From Apiotrichum sp. Y4204 (Eukaryota; Basidiomycota; Tremellomycetes; Trichosporonales; Trichosporonaceae): a stretch of 64,000 nucleotides of DNA. Positions 12,601 through 22,472 of this stretch are shown one piece after another. The notes under the pieces were generated by a model. That model saw only the letters and a program-made list of their open reading frames with translations. It ran no database searches and was not told the origin of the DNA. The position numbers and the translations under genes are program-made. The stretch is taken from positions 124,001 through 188,000 of the forward strand of contig JAMYHL010000006.1 in the NCBI GenBank assembly GCA_025531455.1, in the 5' to 3' direction. Numbering within the stretch: the stretch's first letter is position 1; the number at the start of each line of letters is the position of its first letter.

Positions 12601-15600
12601 CCAGTGGAACTGGTCTGTTTCGCTTTGGCGGACAAGGGTTGAGCAAGGCCTGCAGTGCTGGCGATATCCGGAAATCACACAACACGATGTTTGTTGCTCG
12701 CGCGGAGGAGCTCTTTCCAGACTCGGTGTCGTATTTGGACCTCATCACTCAAATTCTTACCACGTGAGTGACGTGGCTTGCTTCGGCAGAAACCAGCTTA
12801 CAATCGCAGGCTCTTGCAAGACGACGGGAATGACCAACTCACGCTTCGTGTTCAATCGTCCTCGCTGGAGTTGTTACTCTTCCTTGTCAGCAGGGGAGAT
12901 CTCGGTACCCACAATTTGTCTCATCTCAAGGGCGTCCTGGTAGAGAAGCTCACCGCGTGTACGCAGCACCGACGATTGACCCTTCAAAACACGATGCTCC
13001 ATCTCCTCCATTCTACGCTTTCAGCTTCTGAGAGACGACCTAAAACGCATCGGTCTGCCTCGTCCACCTTTTCTATTCCTGAGAAGTCTGCCCCTGTTGA
13101 CGAGGCTGCTGTGGCATTCGAGCAAGCTCTCATCGGCATGATCATCGTCGGTGTTTCTTCCCCGGGAAACCGCCCGATTCTCCAGCATTGGGTCGACTTT
13201 GTCCTAATGACTATCCCTCATCTTGAGCACAAGTCGCCTCAACTGCGGGCACTGTGCGACACCTTCTGTGAGCAGCTCCGCATGACAATGCTGCAGCTGC
13301 GGAACACGTTTTCGCTCGCGGAAGTGACCGACACCGCAGCCACCATCACCGAGTCGGAACCTATTATGCTTATAGGCGTGCTTGAACGTCTGGCTGCCGC
13401 CCTGAGTCTCAGACACGGCGGGCGACCAAGCGAGGACAAAGAAAAGCAGAATGGCGAGGGAGGAGGGCTACTGGGATATCTTCCTATATTCTCCATTGAA
13501 GCTCCTCAAGAGGCTTCGGTTAGTGGCTCTGACATTGCATTAACTGACGACAGTCCAAATCGGAGACTTACGGTTATCTCGACGACATTATCGATTCCCT
13601 TCTCGTGACCTGGTCTGTGACCGAGCTACACAACTCGCCAGAGCCGGACATGCCGACTGCCATACCTAACCCGTGCCGAGCGTCGCGGATACAGATCATG
13701 ACTCGCACCCGGACGCGGGCACAGAAGGCCCTGGAGAAGATGTTTAAAGCTCATCCTTCTGAGCTTATGAGCAGTTGTGTGCAAGTTTGGTCGACAAATG
13801 GGGGCGATGTTACGGTAAGCCTGTTGGTTAGAGCTTGACTAATGGCAGGATTTCGCGATTTTCGATTGTATTGACCATCTCACCCCGAGTGCGCAGAAAG
13901 CGGTCGATCTCATTACCGAGCATATGAGCGGAAAGGGCCGTGGTTCAATATCTGAACAGTGTGTGAAGTTTCTGGTCATAGCTGACGTCAAGGTCCAATC
14001 TCGCTCTCGCTGCCTTCCTTGAGGCGTACATAAGTCGGCTTGAGGGGCCTATTGCCGTGCAGGTTTGGACCTCACAGTACGCGTACGCGCGCGACACACT
14101 TGCCCAATCGAATTCCCCCACATCCCGGATGCTTCTCTTCCCTCTGTTCAGGTGTCTGACAGTCCTCGGCAAAATCGTGTCTACAACTAGTGCACTCGAG
14201 GACCGCCGTCTGCGCCGCGACTTACAGGAGACATACATGAAGCTCTTCGACGCTGTTCTCTCCAACGTTGCCAAGTTGGCAGACAGTGCGACGTGGGAGC
14301 GGGGGCATGGGCGAGAGGTTGTCGAAGCAGAAAGTGCGTGTTTGTACAACCACTGTGCTGACTTAGCAGCTGAGAAGACGGGCCATTCCGACCGCGGCCT
14401 GCGCAACATTTACACATTCATCGGCACATCCGTCATTGGAAGTCTGCGGACGTTTCTCGTCGACAATGATCGAGTGGCGAGTGCTTGTGGTAGCGTGTCG
14501 TCGAACATCATCGTTCCTGCCTTTAAGCAACGAAAGTGAGTAACATTATTGACCGTGACTGACAGCCAGGGTCGATAGCACTATTCTGGGCATCTTGCAG
14601 GAGATGACCAAAATTCCTGCGGCGGTGAAATCCTGGCGCCTGCCCGTTGCTGATGCGTTCAACGACACGCGGTTCTTCAAGATGTCGCCGGAGGAGTCGG
14701 CACAGTGGAAGCCACTCGTCTGTGCATTGATGGACAGTGACAGGGAAAGGATAACAGATCTCCTTGGTGAGTCGGTTTGCTATGTTGTTGCCTAATTCTC
14801 AGGTCGCATTGCGGCAGCGCCATCCGCCAACATCTTCACCAACCGCGAGTTGGAGATGATATCGCGGTCATACAATCTACGTCGGCTTTCATTCGTTCTT
14901 CTGGCAGCGGAGCGTAACCACCACCTGAACAGCCTGCCCAGCATCCAGGAAAAGCTGGTTGAGATCCTGCGGACCACGGTTGTCTCCCCGCGTGTCCACA
15001 GCGAAGTATATGTGTGTTTGCGGGTGTTGATGTGCCGTATCAGCCCACAGCACCTCGCAAACTTCTGGCCTGTCATCCTCGCCGAGCTTCTTCGCGTCTT
15101 TGAAGCAACGATGGACAACCCTCCTGCTGATGACTCGGAGGATTTGTTGCTCGTGCTTGCGGCGTGTAAGTTCCTCGACTTGCTCTTGGTGATTCAAACG
15201 GAGGACTTCCAAATGTGGGTACCCCGACTTGATTCAGGTACTGACCCATCAGCCACCAGTGGATCTTTGTCACCGACACGACAGACGCGGCGTACCCGCC
15301 AGAAGCGTACAGTCCCGAGGCGCTCATGGATCGCTTGGCCGATATTCTTGTGGAGCACACTGGATCCCAAGTGAGTCTCTCCTGTTTGACCGCCACTGAC
15401 TCTCAGGCTGTATCGCATGTCGATCCACTGTCGCCCCGAGACCGGGTAACACCACGTCGCCCGCAGCTGACCAAGCTGCACACACTTACATCCCTCAAGC
15501 AGCTTCAGCCATTCTTCTCGCGCGCGAGCATAGAGACGTTTGAGGGTGTGTATGCGGATGCTGGGATAGACTGGGAGGCGATCGAGGACGGCCTCGTGGC

Positions 15601-15628
15601 GGAGCTGTTTGAGGGAGACAGCTCTTAA
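9673..15628 (+). CDS. DOP1: DOP1 (Dopey) homologue, endosome-Golgi trafficking scaffold
   Basis: Large cytosolic leucine-rich scaffold that in yeast works with the Mon2 protein and the Neo1 flippase in membrane traffic between endosomes and Golgi. Nineteen exons, all joined by 32-46 nt introns: 9673-10012, 10055-10188, 10232-10372, 10410-10619, 10657-10937, 10977-11157, 11195-11959, 11994-12116, 12151-12331, 12370-12763, 12810-13518, 13554-13814, 13849-13958, 13993-14333, 14370-14535, 14570-14766, 14803-15214, 15253-15370 and 15407-15628. They sum to 1761 residues, close to yeast Dop1 (about 1700). After a Ser-rich N-terminus of about 110 residues, the Dopey N-terminal domain begins: LLASDGKYKKFASHVDRCLQ, EWADFISFLSRLLKA, IPRKLIIAKRLAQCLNP, FPFFQYAATSVRPALINLYE. 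The rest is helical repeat-like. Identity is secure; individual splice sites in the middle (exons 8-9) are least certain. Confidence 0.92.
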
Positions 15629-15691
15629 TCACTCTCTAAACAAATAGACTACTGCATGAGATATTATTGTCATTCTCATCGTTGCCGTGGT

Positions 15692-16812
15692 CTAGACTGT
15701 GCGGAGGGGGTCGGCGTCCGTCTTGCTGACGAGAACCTCCCAACCGTGCTCGTCTGCGTTAAGCTCCTTCTTAAGCCAAGACTGCAGCACCGCGGAGAGA
15801 TACGGCCGCTCCGTGTTGGAGTGGTTGGCGAGGAGGACTGACTGGCCCTCGGCAACGAACGCAAGTACCTCGTGCTTTGCAGTTAGCTTTTGCAGTTTGT
15901 CCGACCTACGTGAGACATCTCCCCCGTGATGAGCATATCAGCCTTGGCATCCCGCAGAACGTTGCCACCGGAGCCAGCACAGACAGCGATGGAGCCAATC
16001 GGCTTCTCCATGGCGGGAGTCGCGAGCTGCACTGCATGTCAGCGAAAGTAATTGTACATACTCACGGTGCTGAAGCCCAAGGTGCGCCTTCATCTTCGTG
16101 ACCACGTCCGCGGCCGAAATCTTTTCCTTGAGGTCCACGAGGTATCCCATGCCGGCGCCCTCGAAGCCCTCTGGCGGGTTAGCCGTCGGATCCAGCACGG
16201 CGGCAGACGCGGAAAGGTCCCGGAACGGCTCGACAAGCCTGTGGTCAGATAAGAAGCTGGGCAGGTATAGCAGACAGGCTTTCTGATACGTACCAGTTGT
16301 TGATGCCGTTCGGGGTAGCGTCCAGGCTAGTGTGCGGCGCGAAAACGCTGATGCCACGCGCAGACAGCTTGAGCAACGACGCCTGGAGCGGGTTGCCGAG
16401 CGTAAGGGACTTGAGGCCGCGGAAAATCTGGTGTCAGAACGGAGTAGGGAGTAGGAACGTACTGGTGGATGGTACGCGATCACGACGGAGCATTCGGACG
16501 CGAGCGCCTCGGCGCAGACCGCGGGCGTGAGACTGCTGTTAGAGCTGCTTTGAAGTGGAGCGTACTCAATGGTAAGCAAAACCTTCTTCGCCTCTGACGG
16601 GAACGGTGCCTCTGGATGTCAGCAATGCCCAAATCCTACGGCAGACAAACCCATGATCACGCCAACCTGTGAAGTTAGACCCAGTTCGCGACGCTGAATG
16701 CTGAGTGCCAAACGCTAAAACTCACGTTATCCCAGCTCGTCTCGGCGATCTGGAGAGGCGCAATGCGCTCCCAGACGCGCTTGATCACGGAAATGGGGGT
16801 GCGGGCTGCCAT
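15692..16812 (-). CDS. NIF3: NIF3 family protein (Nif3-like dinuclear metal protein)
   Basis: Eight exons (16812-16726, 16666-16651, 16611-16566, 16535-16463, 16427-16294, 16238-16066, 16031-15910, 15874-15692) give 277 residues, normal for the family. The second exon is only 16 nt. The expected metal-site motifs are present in order: ETSWDNVGVIME near the N-terminus, YHPPIFRGLKSLT with its metal-binding His, FAPHTSLDATPNGINNWL with the conserved His/Asp, and ITGEMSHHEVLAF near residue 215. PIGSIAVCAGSGG is the conserved glycine-rich segment. NIF3 proteins are widespread, form toroids and have no settled biochemical role; annotations as GTP cyclohydrolase type 2 come from a distant bacterial relative and should not be copied here. 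The stop is only 63 bp from the DOP1 stop on the opposite strand, so the transcripts probably overlap. Confidence 0.92.
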
Positions 16813-17237
16813 TTTTTGGAGATACCGAGAGAAAGTCAATGTAGGAGGTGTGGGAGGGTGAAGAATGTAGTCTCAAGGTGAATCTTGGTTGCGCGAGTCT
16901 TTCACACCAGTAAAAGTGTCGTCATTTGGATGGCAATTTGAACCCCCCAAGTTCCCTGCAGTGACCGCTGTTGTTGACGATGTCGCTCGGTCATCCCTCG
17001 GCCCTCGGTCATCGTTCGTTAGATGATCAGATGACGGGTGGATAGCCATGCACGCCATGCAAAACTCACGCGATCCGGGGTCCCCGTATTATTTTTCGAA
17101 ATGACAGTTGGTGCTAGAACCTGATGAAGATGAAGATGGGAAGGGATGAGAAAGCACTACGAGCATCACAAAAGTCAATACATTCCAACCTCCCATCTCG
17201 CCATTGCTCTGCATCAACCCCCACTAGACCAGAAATT
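16813..17237. other. Divergent intergenic region NIF3 / CNS1
   Basis: 425-bp region between divergent starts; AT-richer than the flanking exons. No gene or clear motif seen. Confidence 0.6.
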
Positions 17238-18550
17238 ATGAGCGCACCACCAGTAGCCCCGCCGCCCGCGGAGGGCCGGACGCAGGCCGACGAGGACGCA
17301 GAGGACGCGTTCTTCGAGAAGATTGCTGCTGCCGCGCGCGGATCCGGAGGCAAGGCCGAGTACACGTACGCCGACTTTGAGAAGATGATTAACTCGACGC
17401 CGCTGTTCATGCGCGAGACGCCGGAGCAGATCACCGAGGAGAACAGTTACGTCCTTGAGGGACTGAGGAGTCTGCAGATGGAAGGCGACGGTGATGGTGG
17501 GTGACCATGACGGAGACGACTGCTAATCTCCCAGAGGTGCCGCTGAATTTTAAGAACCACGGTAATACCCTCTACGCGCAAAAGTCGTACAAGGACGCAA
17601 TCAAGGCGTACACGGACGGCATTGAGGCCGGGCCAAAGGAGATGTCTCTGCGGGTAATGCTGTTCAACAACCGCGCGGCGGCGCACCTCGCATTGAAAAA
17701 CTACCGGTCGGCGCTCAAGGACACATCGGCTGTGATTGCGCTGCACGCGGCGAACACGGATCCGTCGAAGCGGGATCCCCCGGCAAAGGCGCTGTACCGT
17801 GCTGGACAGGCGCTGATCGGGCTCGAGAAGTGGGACGAGGCGCAGGACGCCATCGACCGTGGCCGCAACCTCCCCAACGAGGCGGACTCCAAGTGGTGGC
17901 CGGCACTCGAGGAGGAGTTCAAGAAGGGACGTGCAGCGGCCGAGGAGCGGAAAGAGCGGCTGCGGCGCAAGACCGAGATGGAGGAGGCGCGCAAACGTGC
18001 TGTCGCTGCCCACGGTCTTATTGTGCTCGACACGCCAAACCCACCAGACAACCCGCATCCCCTCGACTTTGACCCGCAGTACATCACCGATGTGCCGCTC
18101 GCGCCGCCAGAAAAGGCTGCGGAGTGGGAGCCGCCGCTGCCGCACGTTCCGCTCATCTTCCCCGTTGTGCTCCTCTACCCGCAGCACCACACAAGCGACC
18201 TCATCACGCACTTCCACGAGGACACGACGTTTGAGCAGCAGCTTGAGCCCATCTTCCCCGCTACACCGACGTCCACCTCCCCGCCGTGGTCTGATTGGGA
18301 CACAAAGCACGAGTACTACACCGCCAATCTCGTTGTGTACGCCGAAACGGCGCAACAGCGTCTCCTGAAGATCGGCAAGGAGATCACTCTCCGCGAGGTC
18401 ATTACCAAGGCACGCCGCAACCCGAGCGACGGCAAGCCCCACGACGGAATCCCGCTGCGCGATGGCCTGCTCAGCTTCATCGTCCTCGTTCGCGGTAAGG
18501 AGGAGCGCGAGTGGATCGACAACTTCAAGAAGGTGCGCGATGGGAAGTAG
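17238..18550 (+). CDS. CNS1: Hsp90 co-chaperone CNS1 / TTC4 homologue (TPR protein)
   Basis: Two exons, 17238-17496 and 17535-18550, encode 424 residues. The N-terminus has DADFEKM-type helical signature YTYADFEKMINSTPLFM. A TPR block follows (about residues 88-205): FKNHGNTLYAQKSYKDAIKA, RVMLFNNRAAAHLALKNYRS and KALYRAGQALIGLEKWDEA, the pattern that clamps the EEVD tail of Hsp90/Hsp70. A charged helix (KKGRAAAEERKERLRRKTEM) leads to the C-terminal wheel domain typical of Cns1/TTC4, seen in PHVPLIFPVVLLYPQHHTSD and YTANLVVYAETAQQRLLKIG. In yeast Cns1 is an essential cochaperone linked to eEF2 folding. The donor was chosen as GTGGGT at 17497; GTGATG 6 nt earlier keeps the same frame and would remove two residues. 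The stop lies 63 bp from the convergent BRI3-like gene. Confidence 0.93.
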
Positions 18551-18613
18551 GCGGCAGGGATGCATTACTAGATTATTTCCCAGATCCAAGATCAAAAGAT
18601 CCACACGTGGCAA

Positions 18614-19052
18614 CTAACAGTCACCCCACGCCTCGCGCACGACAAACCCGCAATAGCTGCACTTGACCTTTTGGTCGAAACAGATCCTTCCGTCAGCCCA
18701 TCCACTCATCTACTCACGCAATGAGCCCGATTGGGCAGAAAAGCACCCCGAGCACGATGCCAATCACGCCGGGCCGCGAGGTCGTGACGTGCTCGCCGCC
18801 CGTGGCGGGGCAGTACCGGGCGGTTGGGACTGCATATGCTGGAGGAGGGGGAAGGAGCGGCCGGGTAGCTTCGCCGTCGGCGGGAAAGGAGCGAAAGTAG
18901 GTCCAGGCTGGGCTCGGGGGAGGAGTCTGGCTGGGGTTCTTGGGAGTCTGGCTTGGCTGCGGGGTACCCGGCATTGGGGAGGGCAGTGGCGAGGGCAATG
19001 GTGAGGGCTGGAGTGGCGCGTCCGAACGGAGTATCGCTACTGGGTGTTCCAT
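18614..19052 (-). CDS. Small proline-rich membrane protein, BRI3/LITAF-like
   Basis: Two exons, 19052-18718 and 18686-18614, give 135 residues. The N-terminal 90 residues are Pro/Ser-rich (PLPSPLPSPMPGTPQPSQ), followed by PPPPAYAV, then YCPATGGEHVTTSRPG, the hydrophobic VIGIVLGVLFCPIGLIAI and KVKCSYCGFVVREAWGDC. The layout of proline-rich tail, cysteine before and a CxxC after one hydrophobic hairpin with CPIGLI matches brain protein I3 and the related LITAF domain, which inserts into endosomal or lysosomal membranes as a Zn-stabilised hairpin. Here the first knuckle is a single Cys rather than CxxC. The start at 19052 is chosen over an in-frame ATG at 19127 because the region between has a leader-like composition. 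Function is inferred from family resemblance only. Confidence 0.65.
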
Positions 19053-19477
19053 TACTTTTGGTTGTTTGTTCACCGAGTGGGTGTGTTCCGGGGAGTAAGC
19101 GATGAGCGGGGTATTTATCATTCTCATGTTGCTTTCCAGAACGCTTTCAGCATGCCTGCCTGGTCAAGAGACATAGTCCATAAATGGGTGGCAGCATTGA
19201 TTCACCGTTGATTCACCGCGTCCGCCACATACCGCCGTGAAGATGAGCAAAGGCAGCTGAGATCTGCCACGTCCACAGTCACTGACATCACTAACACAAT
19301 GCTTCCCACATGCTCGAACACCGGGCAGGCCATCTACATTCCTTGGGGCCGAATCCAGACGATGTACTCCCCTCTTCCCAGTCAAAAATGCAGGACGTAA
19401 TACTCTATGACCATACATGGAGCCAACACCGATCCTCGAACATTTGATTAGATAGCGCAGATCGCCGCGCCTGAGCC
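19053..19477. other. Intergenic region CLPTM1 / BRI3-like (tandem)
   Basis: 425 bp holding the promoter of the BRI3-like gene and the 3' end of CLPTM1, both minus strand. Nothing else recognised. Confidence 0.6.
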
Positions 19478-21725
19478 TTACTTGTCCTTCTTGGACTCGA
19501 GCTTGTCGCCCTCCTTGGCCTTCTCCTCGGCCTTGGCTTTGTCGTCCTCGTCCGCAACCTGACCGTACTCGTTGACACGGCTGTAGTCGACGCGGTAGAT
19601 CCAGCGCTGGTACTGGGGGGTGAGCGGGATCTTCAACGGGACGTACCAGAAGGACAACGAAGACGACATCGTCGCGGAAACACGCCAGGCGGTGCAGCCA
19701 CGGCATCTTGATGCAAAAAGCTGGGATTAGAAGAACACAATGGTTTGATGATTAGACGCGATAACATACCACTGTAACTGTCAGTAATCGAACTCAATTC
19801 TCACACTCACAAGAAGTCATCAACAACAGTCGAAAGAGTCTTGTACACCATGGCCTTCATGCTGGATGTCAGTTTCCGCTACAGAGAGGTGTGTCAAAGA
19901 GCAAAGCGCCTTCATGCTCCCATTGTTTGTCAACTCACGGCATGTGCGCCACGCTCTTGAGCTTGTAGTTGATAATAAGCTGGGGGATCATCTGGCAGAA
20001 ACCAAACATGTAGATGGCCTGAGCCAGGGTTGAGATGATGAAAGAGTACCAGCTGCGGTGCTTGGAGTACTTGAGAGAGTAGCCAGCGTAGGCAAGAAGG
20101 ATCGGGATAGCAAAGTACGAGACGATGCGGAACGCGAGGCGGTCATACTCCTGGGTCTTCTTCTCATCCTCAGAGAGCACGTGCTTGTCCTCGACGGAAA
20201 CCCTGTAGCCGAAGATTGAGGTCGGCTCGGGAACAAGGCGGATGTTGACAATCTTCGTAATCTTCCATGCCTCGATAAGCAGCCCAATGCCCTGAGAGAA
20301 AAGGATCATCCACGAGGTCTCCTCTGAGGAGTCGTGAAGGTAGAGCAAGATGACAAGCTGGACAAAGCAGTTGGTGAGGATGGTGCGGAGCGAGACACCG
20401 ACGAGGTTGTTCTCCTTGTCCTTGGACTTCCAGTGCTTGACATCGGAGCTGAACGCGAGGAACTCAAACACCATGTGCAGGATCGACACGAGCGCGGTCG
20501 TGATGAGCAGAATCGGGTTGGTCTCCGTGAGCATGCGCTTGATCTCGTCAAACTCCGCACTGGAACCCTGCTGCTGAGCCGCCTGGTCAAACGAGACAGT
20601 CATTGTCGCCATAGCCTGGAACTTCCAGTTGGAGATGGGTTTGTAAGTGATGTGGAGCGGCAGCTTCCGTGTCGTGTCGTTGATCGGCATCATGTTCTCC
20701 TTGAGCAGCCAAAAGTCGTTCGGGAAGATCGGCGGGTAGAACCTCAGCGAGCCGTCCTCGGCACTGGGCGCCAGGTGGTAGTACGGCGCAATCTGAGGCT
20801 GTAGCTGGGCAGTGTCCAGGTTCTTGTGGTCGCTGAGAACGGTGAGAGTGAGGTTGCGGGACCAGAACGAGGTGATGATCTTGGCCTTGGGGTCCTCGGG
20901 CTCCTCCTCTGGCTCTCCCTCTTCGGGCTCATCGTCGCTGGAGAGCAGCGACTTTTCCTTGCGAATACGGCGCTTAGGCATCCAGCGGGTGAGTTCTGTT
21001 GTCAGTTATGCCCGGCACTCCATCCCTACCCTTGCGGTGGTGAGCGACATCGAGCCTCGGCCGCCCAACAAGGCTGCCGCCATCCTTGACAAGGAAGATA
21101 TCCGCGTACCACGATCCGTTCTCCTTGCGCACGCTCTCGGGCACATCGAGGAGAAGGTGCTTCTCGCGCGCGTCATCCCAGTTACCGTACGTGAGGTTGT
21201 CCCACACGACGGTCGGCTCGGCCGGGTTGATGTGGTGGACATCCGGCGCGGTGTTGACATACACGAACATTGACATGGGCGTGCCGAGCGGCCACACGGG
21301 CTTGGCAACGGCGATCGGACGGGGGGCTGCAGCGCCGCCGGTTGCCGAGTCGGCAAAGATTGGGGCCTGTGCGCCATCACCAGCGGGAGCCAGCGGCGTC
21401 GTCTCCGGTGCCGGGGCATTCCCGGCCTGGGGGCCGATACCGAACTACGGTCAGCGCCATCGGATGCGGAATTGGAGCGTGTCCCCTCGGGACGTATCCT
21501 GTACTTACATATTTCATGCCATAGTTGGTCGCTGCTCATCAGCACTTATTCTTTACAGGGACTCGGGCCGTACACATGACCAACGCGTAGTTCAAGTGAC
21601 TCACCGTACTGGACGGCCATGAATATGACCAGCGGGCGCGCGATGGCCATAAGCTTCTTCTCCCATCCCTCGGGCTCGGCCGGCGCCGGCGCCGCGGGAG
21701 CAGCGGGCTGCGCTGGAGCGGGCAT
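19478..21725 (-). CDS. CLPTM1: CLPTM1 family multi-pass membrane protein
   Basis: Eight exons are needed: 21725-21605, 21531-21509, 21444-21030, 20995-19939, 19861-19811, a 2-nt exon 19771-19770, 19720-19647 and 19612-19478, totalling 625 residues. Family blocks: GTPMSMFVYVNTAPDVHHIN, LTYGNWDDAREKHLLLDVPE, the signature RVSVEDKHVLSEDEKKTQEYDRLA in part, SFIISTLAQAIYMFGFCQMI, PQLIINYKLKSVAHMP and MPWLHRLACFRDDVVF then YQRWIYRVDYSRVNEYGQ. Hydrophobic segments lie near the N-terminus and across the C-terminal half (for example ILLITTALVSILHMVFEFLA). The acidic stretch after MPKRRIRKEKSLLSSDDEP is an insertion-like linker. CLPTM1 proteins act in the ER/secretory membranes (in animals in receptor trafficking); the fungal role is undefined. 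The micro-exon is required to keep frame between VVDDFF and AFCIKMPWLHR; see findings. Confidence 0.9.
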
Positions 21726-22472
21726 TGTGGGTAGTGGTGGTGAGTGAGTGGTGGGATGAGTGGAATGAATGTAGTTCCAACGTTCTCTCTCCGCCGTTTT
21801 TTCTGCAAGTGTGGTCTCGGCGTACGCGGCGCGGCACACGGTGTTCATTTGGGAGTGAGCAACGTGCCATCCGGAACCGGGAACTGGCTCCATTCCAGGC
21901 CCGTGCGGATCGCATGCGGGGCTCCGGGGCACCCACAATCCCACGAGAGGGCCCACGTGGCTGGCAAGATTAGAATATTAGTATATTAGAATGGTATTGC
22001 ATTCAAAGCTAAATAGGAATGTCTCGTTCCCATTAGAGAAATAACAGTAGTGGTATAGGGGTGGTTGTGACGTATGACTGGCTGGGCTGGCTGGCTGGCC
22101 GGAGAGGATTGTGTGGTCGCTCGCTCTTGTCCGTAATGTCCGTGGCCGAAATCAATCAGTCCCACCCCCACAGGCAGGAGTGCCAAAAGTCGGCGGAATG
22201 GGCTCCAACAACAGTCGATCGAAGACTCTTCAGTGACGCAGCAGAGCATCCACAGTTTCTATTCACCTTCAACTCTTCCATCGTCCTCAACCAGCGTTTG
22301 TGCGGCACACACACACTCGTTCAAAGCGCATGGTACAGTAGATGGAGACACCAAGGACATTGTAATCTGCGGTACTTCTGTGAGTCTGGTTATTGCAAGT
22401 TGTGAGCTGCGCACGCTAACAGTCCAGATTGTTTGTGTCGAACCCACGTCTACGTCCCGAGTCGAGTTCGTT
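21726..22472. promoter_or_regulatory. Divergent region CLPTM1 / PIG-O, with a probable 5'UTR intron of PIG-O
   Basis: 747 bp between divergent starts. 22380-22427 has a GTGAGT donor, a GCTAAC branch and a TCCAG acceptor, so it is probably an intron in the PIG-O leader. The frame is open through it, but no upstream in-frame ATG exists, so it does not extend the protein. Confidence 0.55.

Noticed and set aside
15692..16812. GTP cyclohydrolase 1 type 2 label for the NIF3 gene
   Set aside because: That name comes from a distant bacterial relative; the sequence supports only the NIF3 fold and metal site.
17447..18613. A 388-codon minus-strand frame over CNS1
   Set aside because: Antisense of a clearly conserved TPR co-chaperone; Arg/Leu/Val-rich translation is typical of a shadow.
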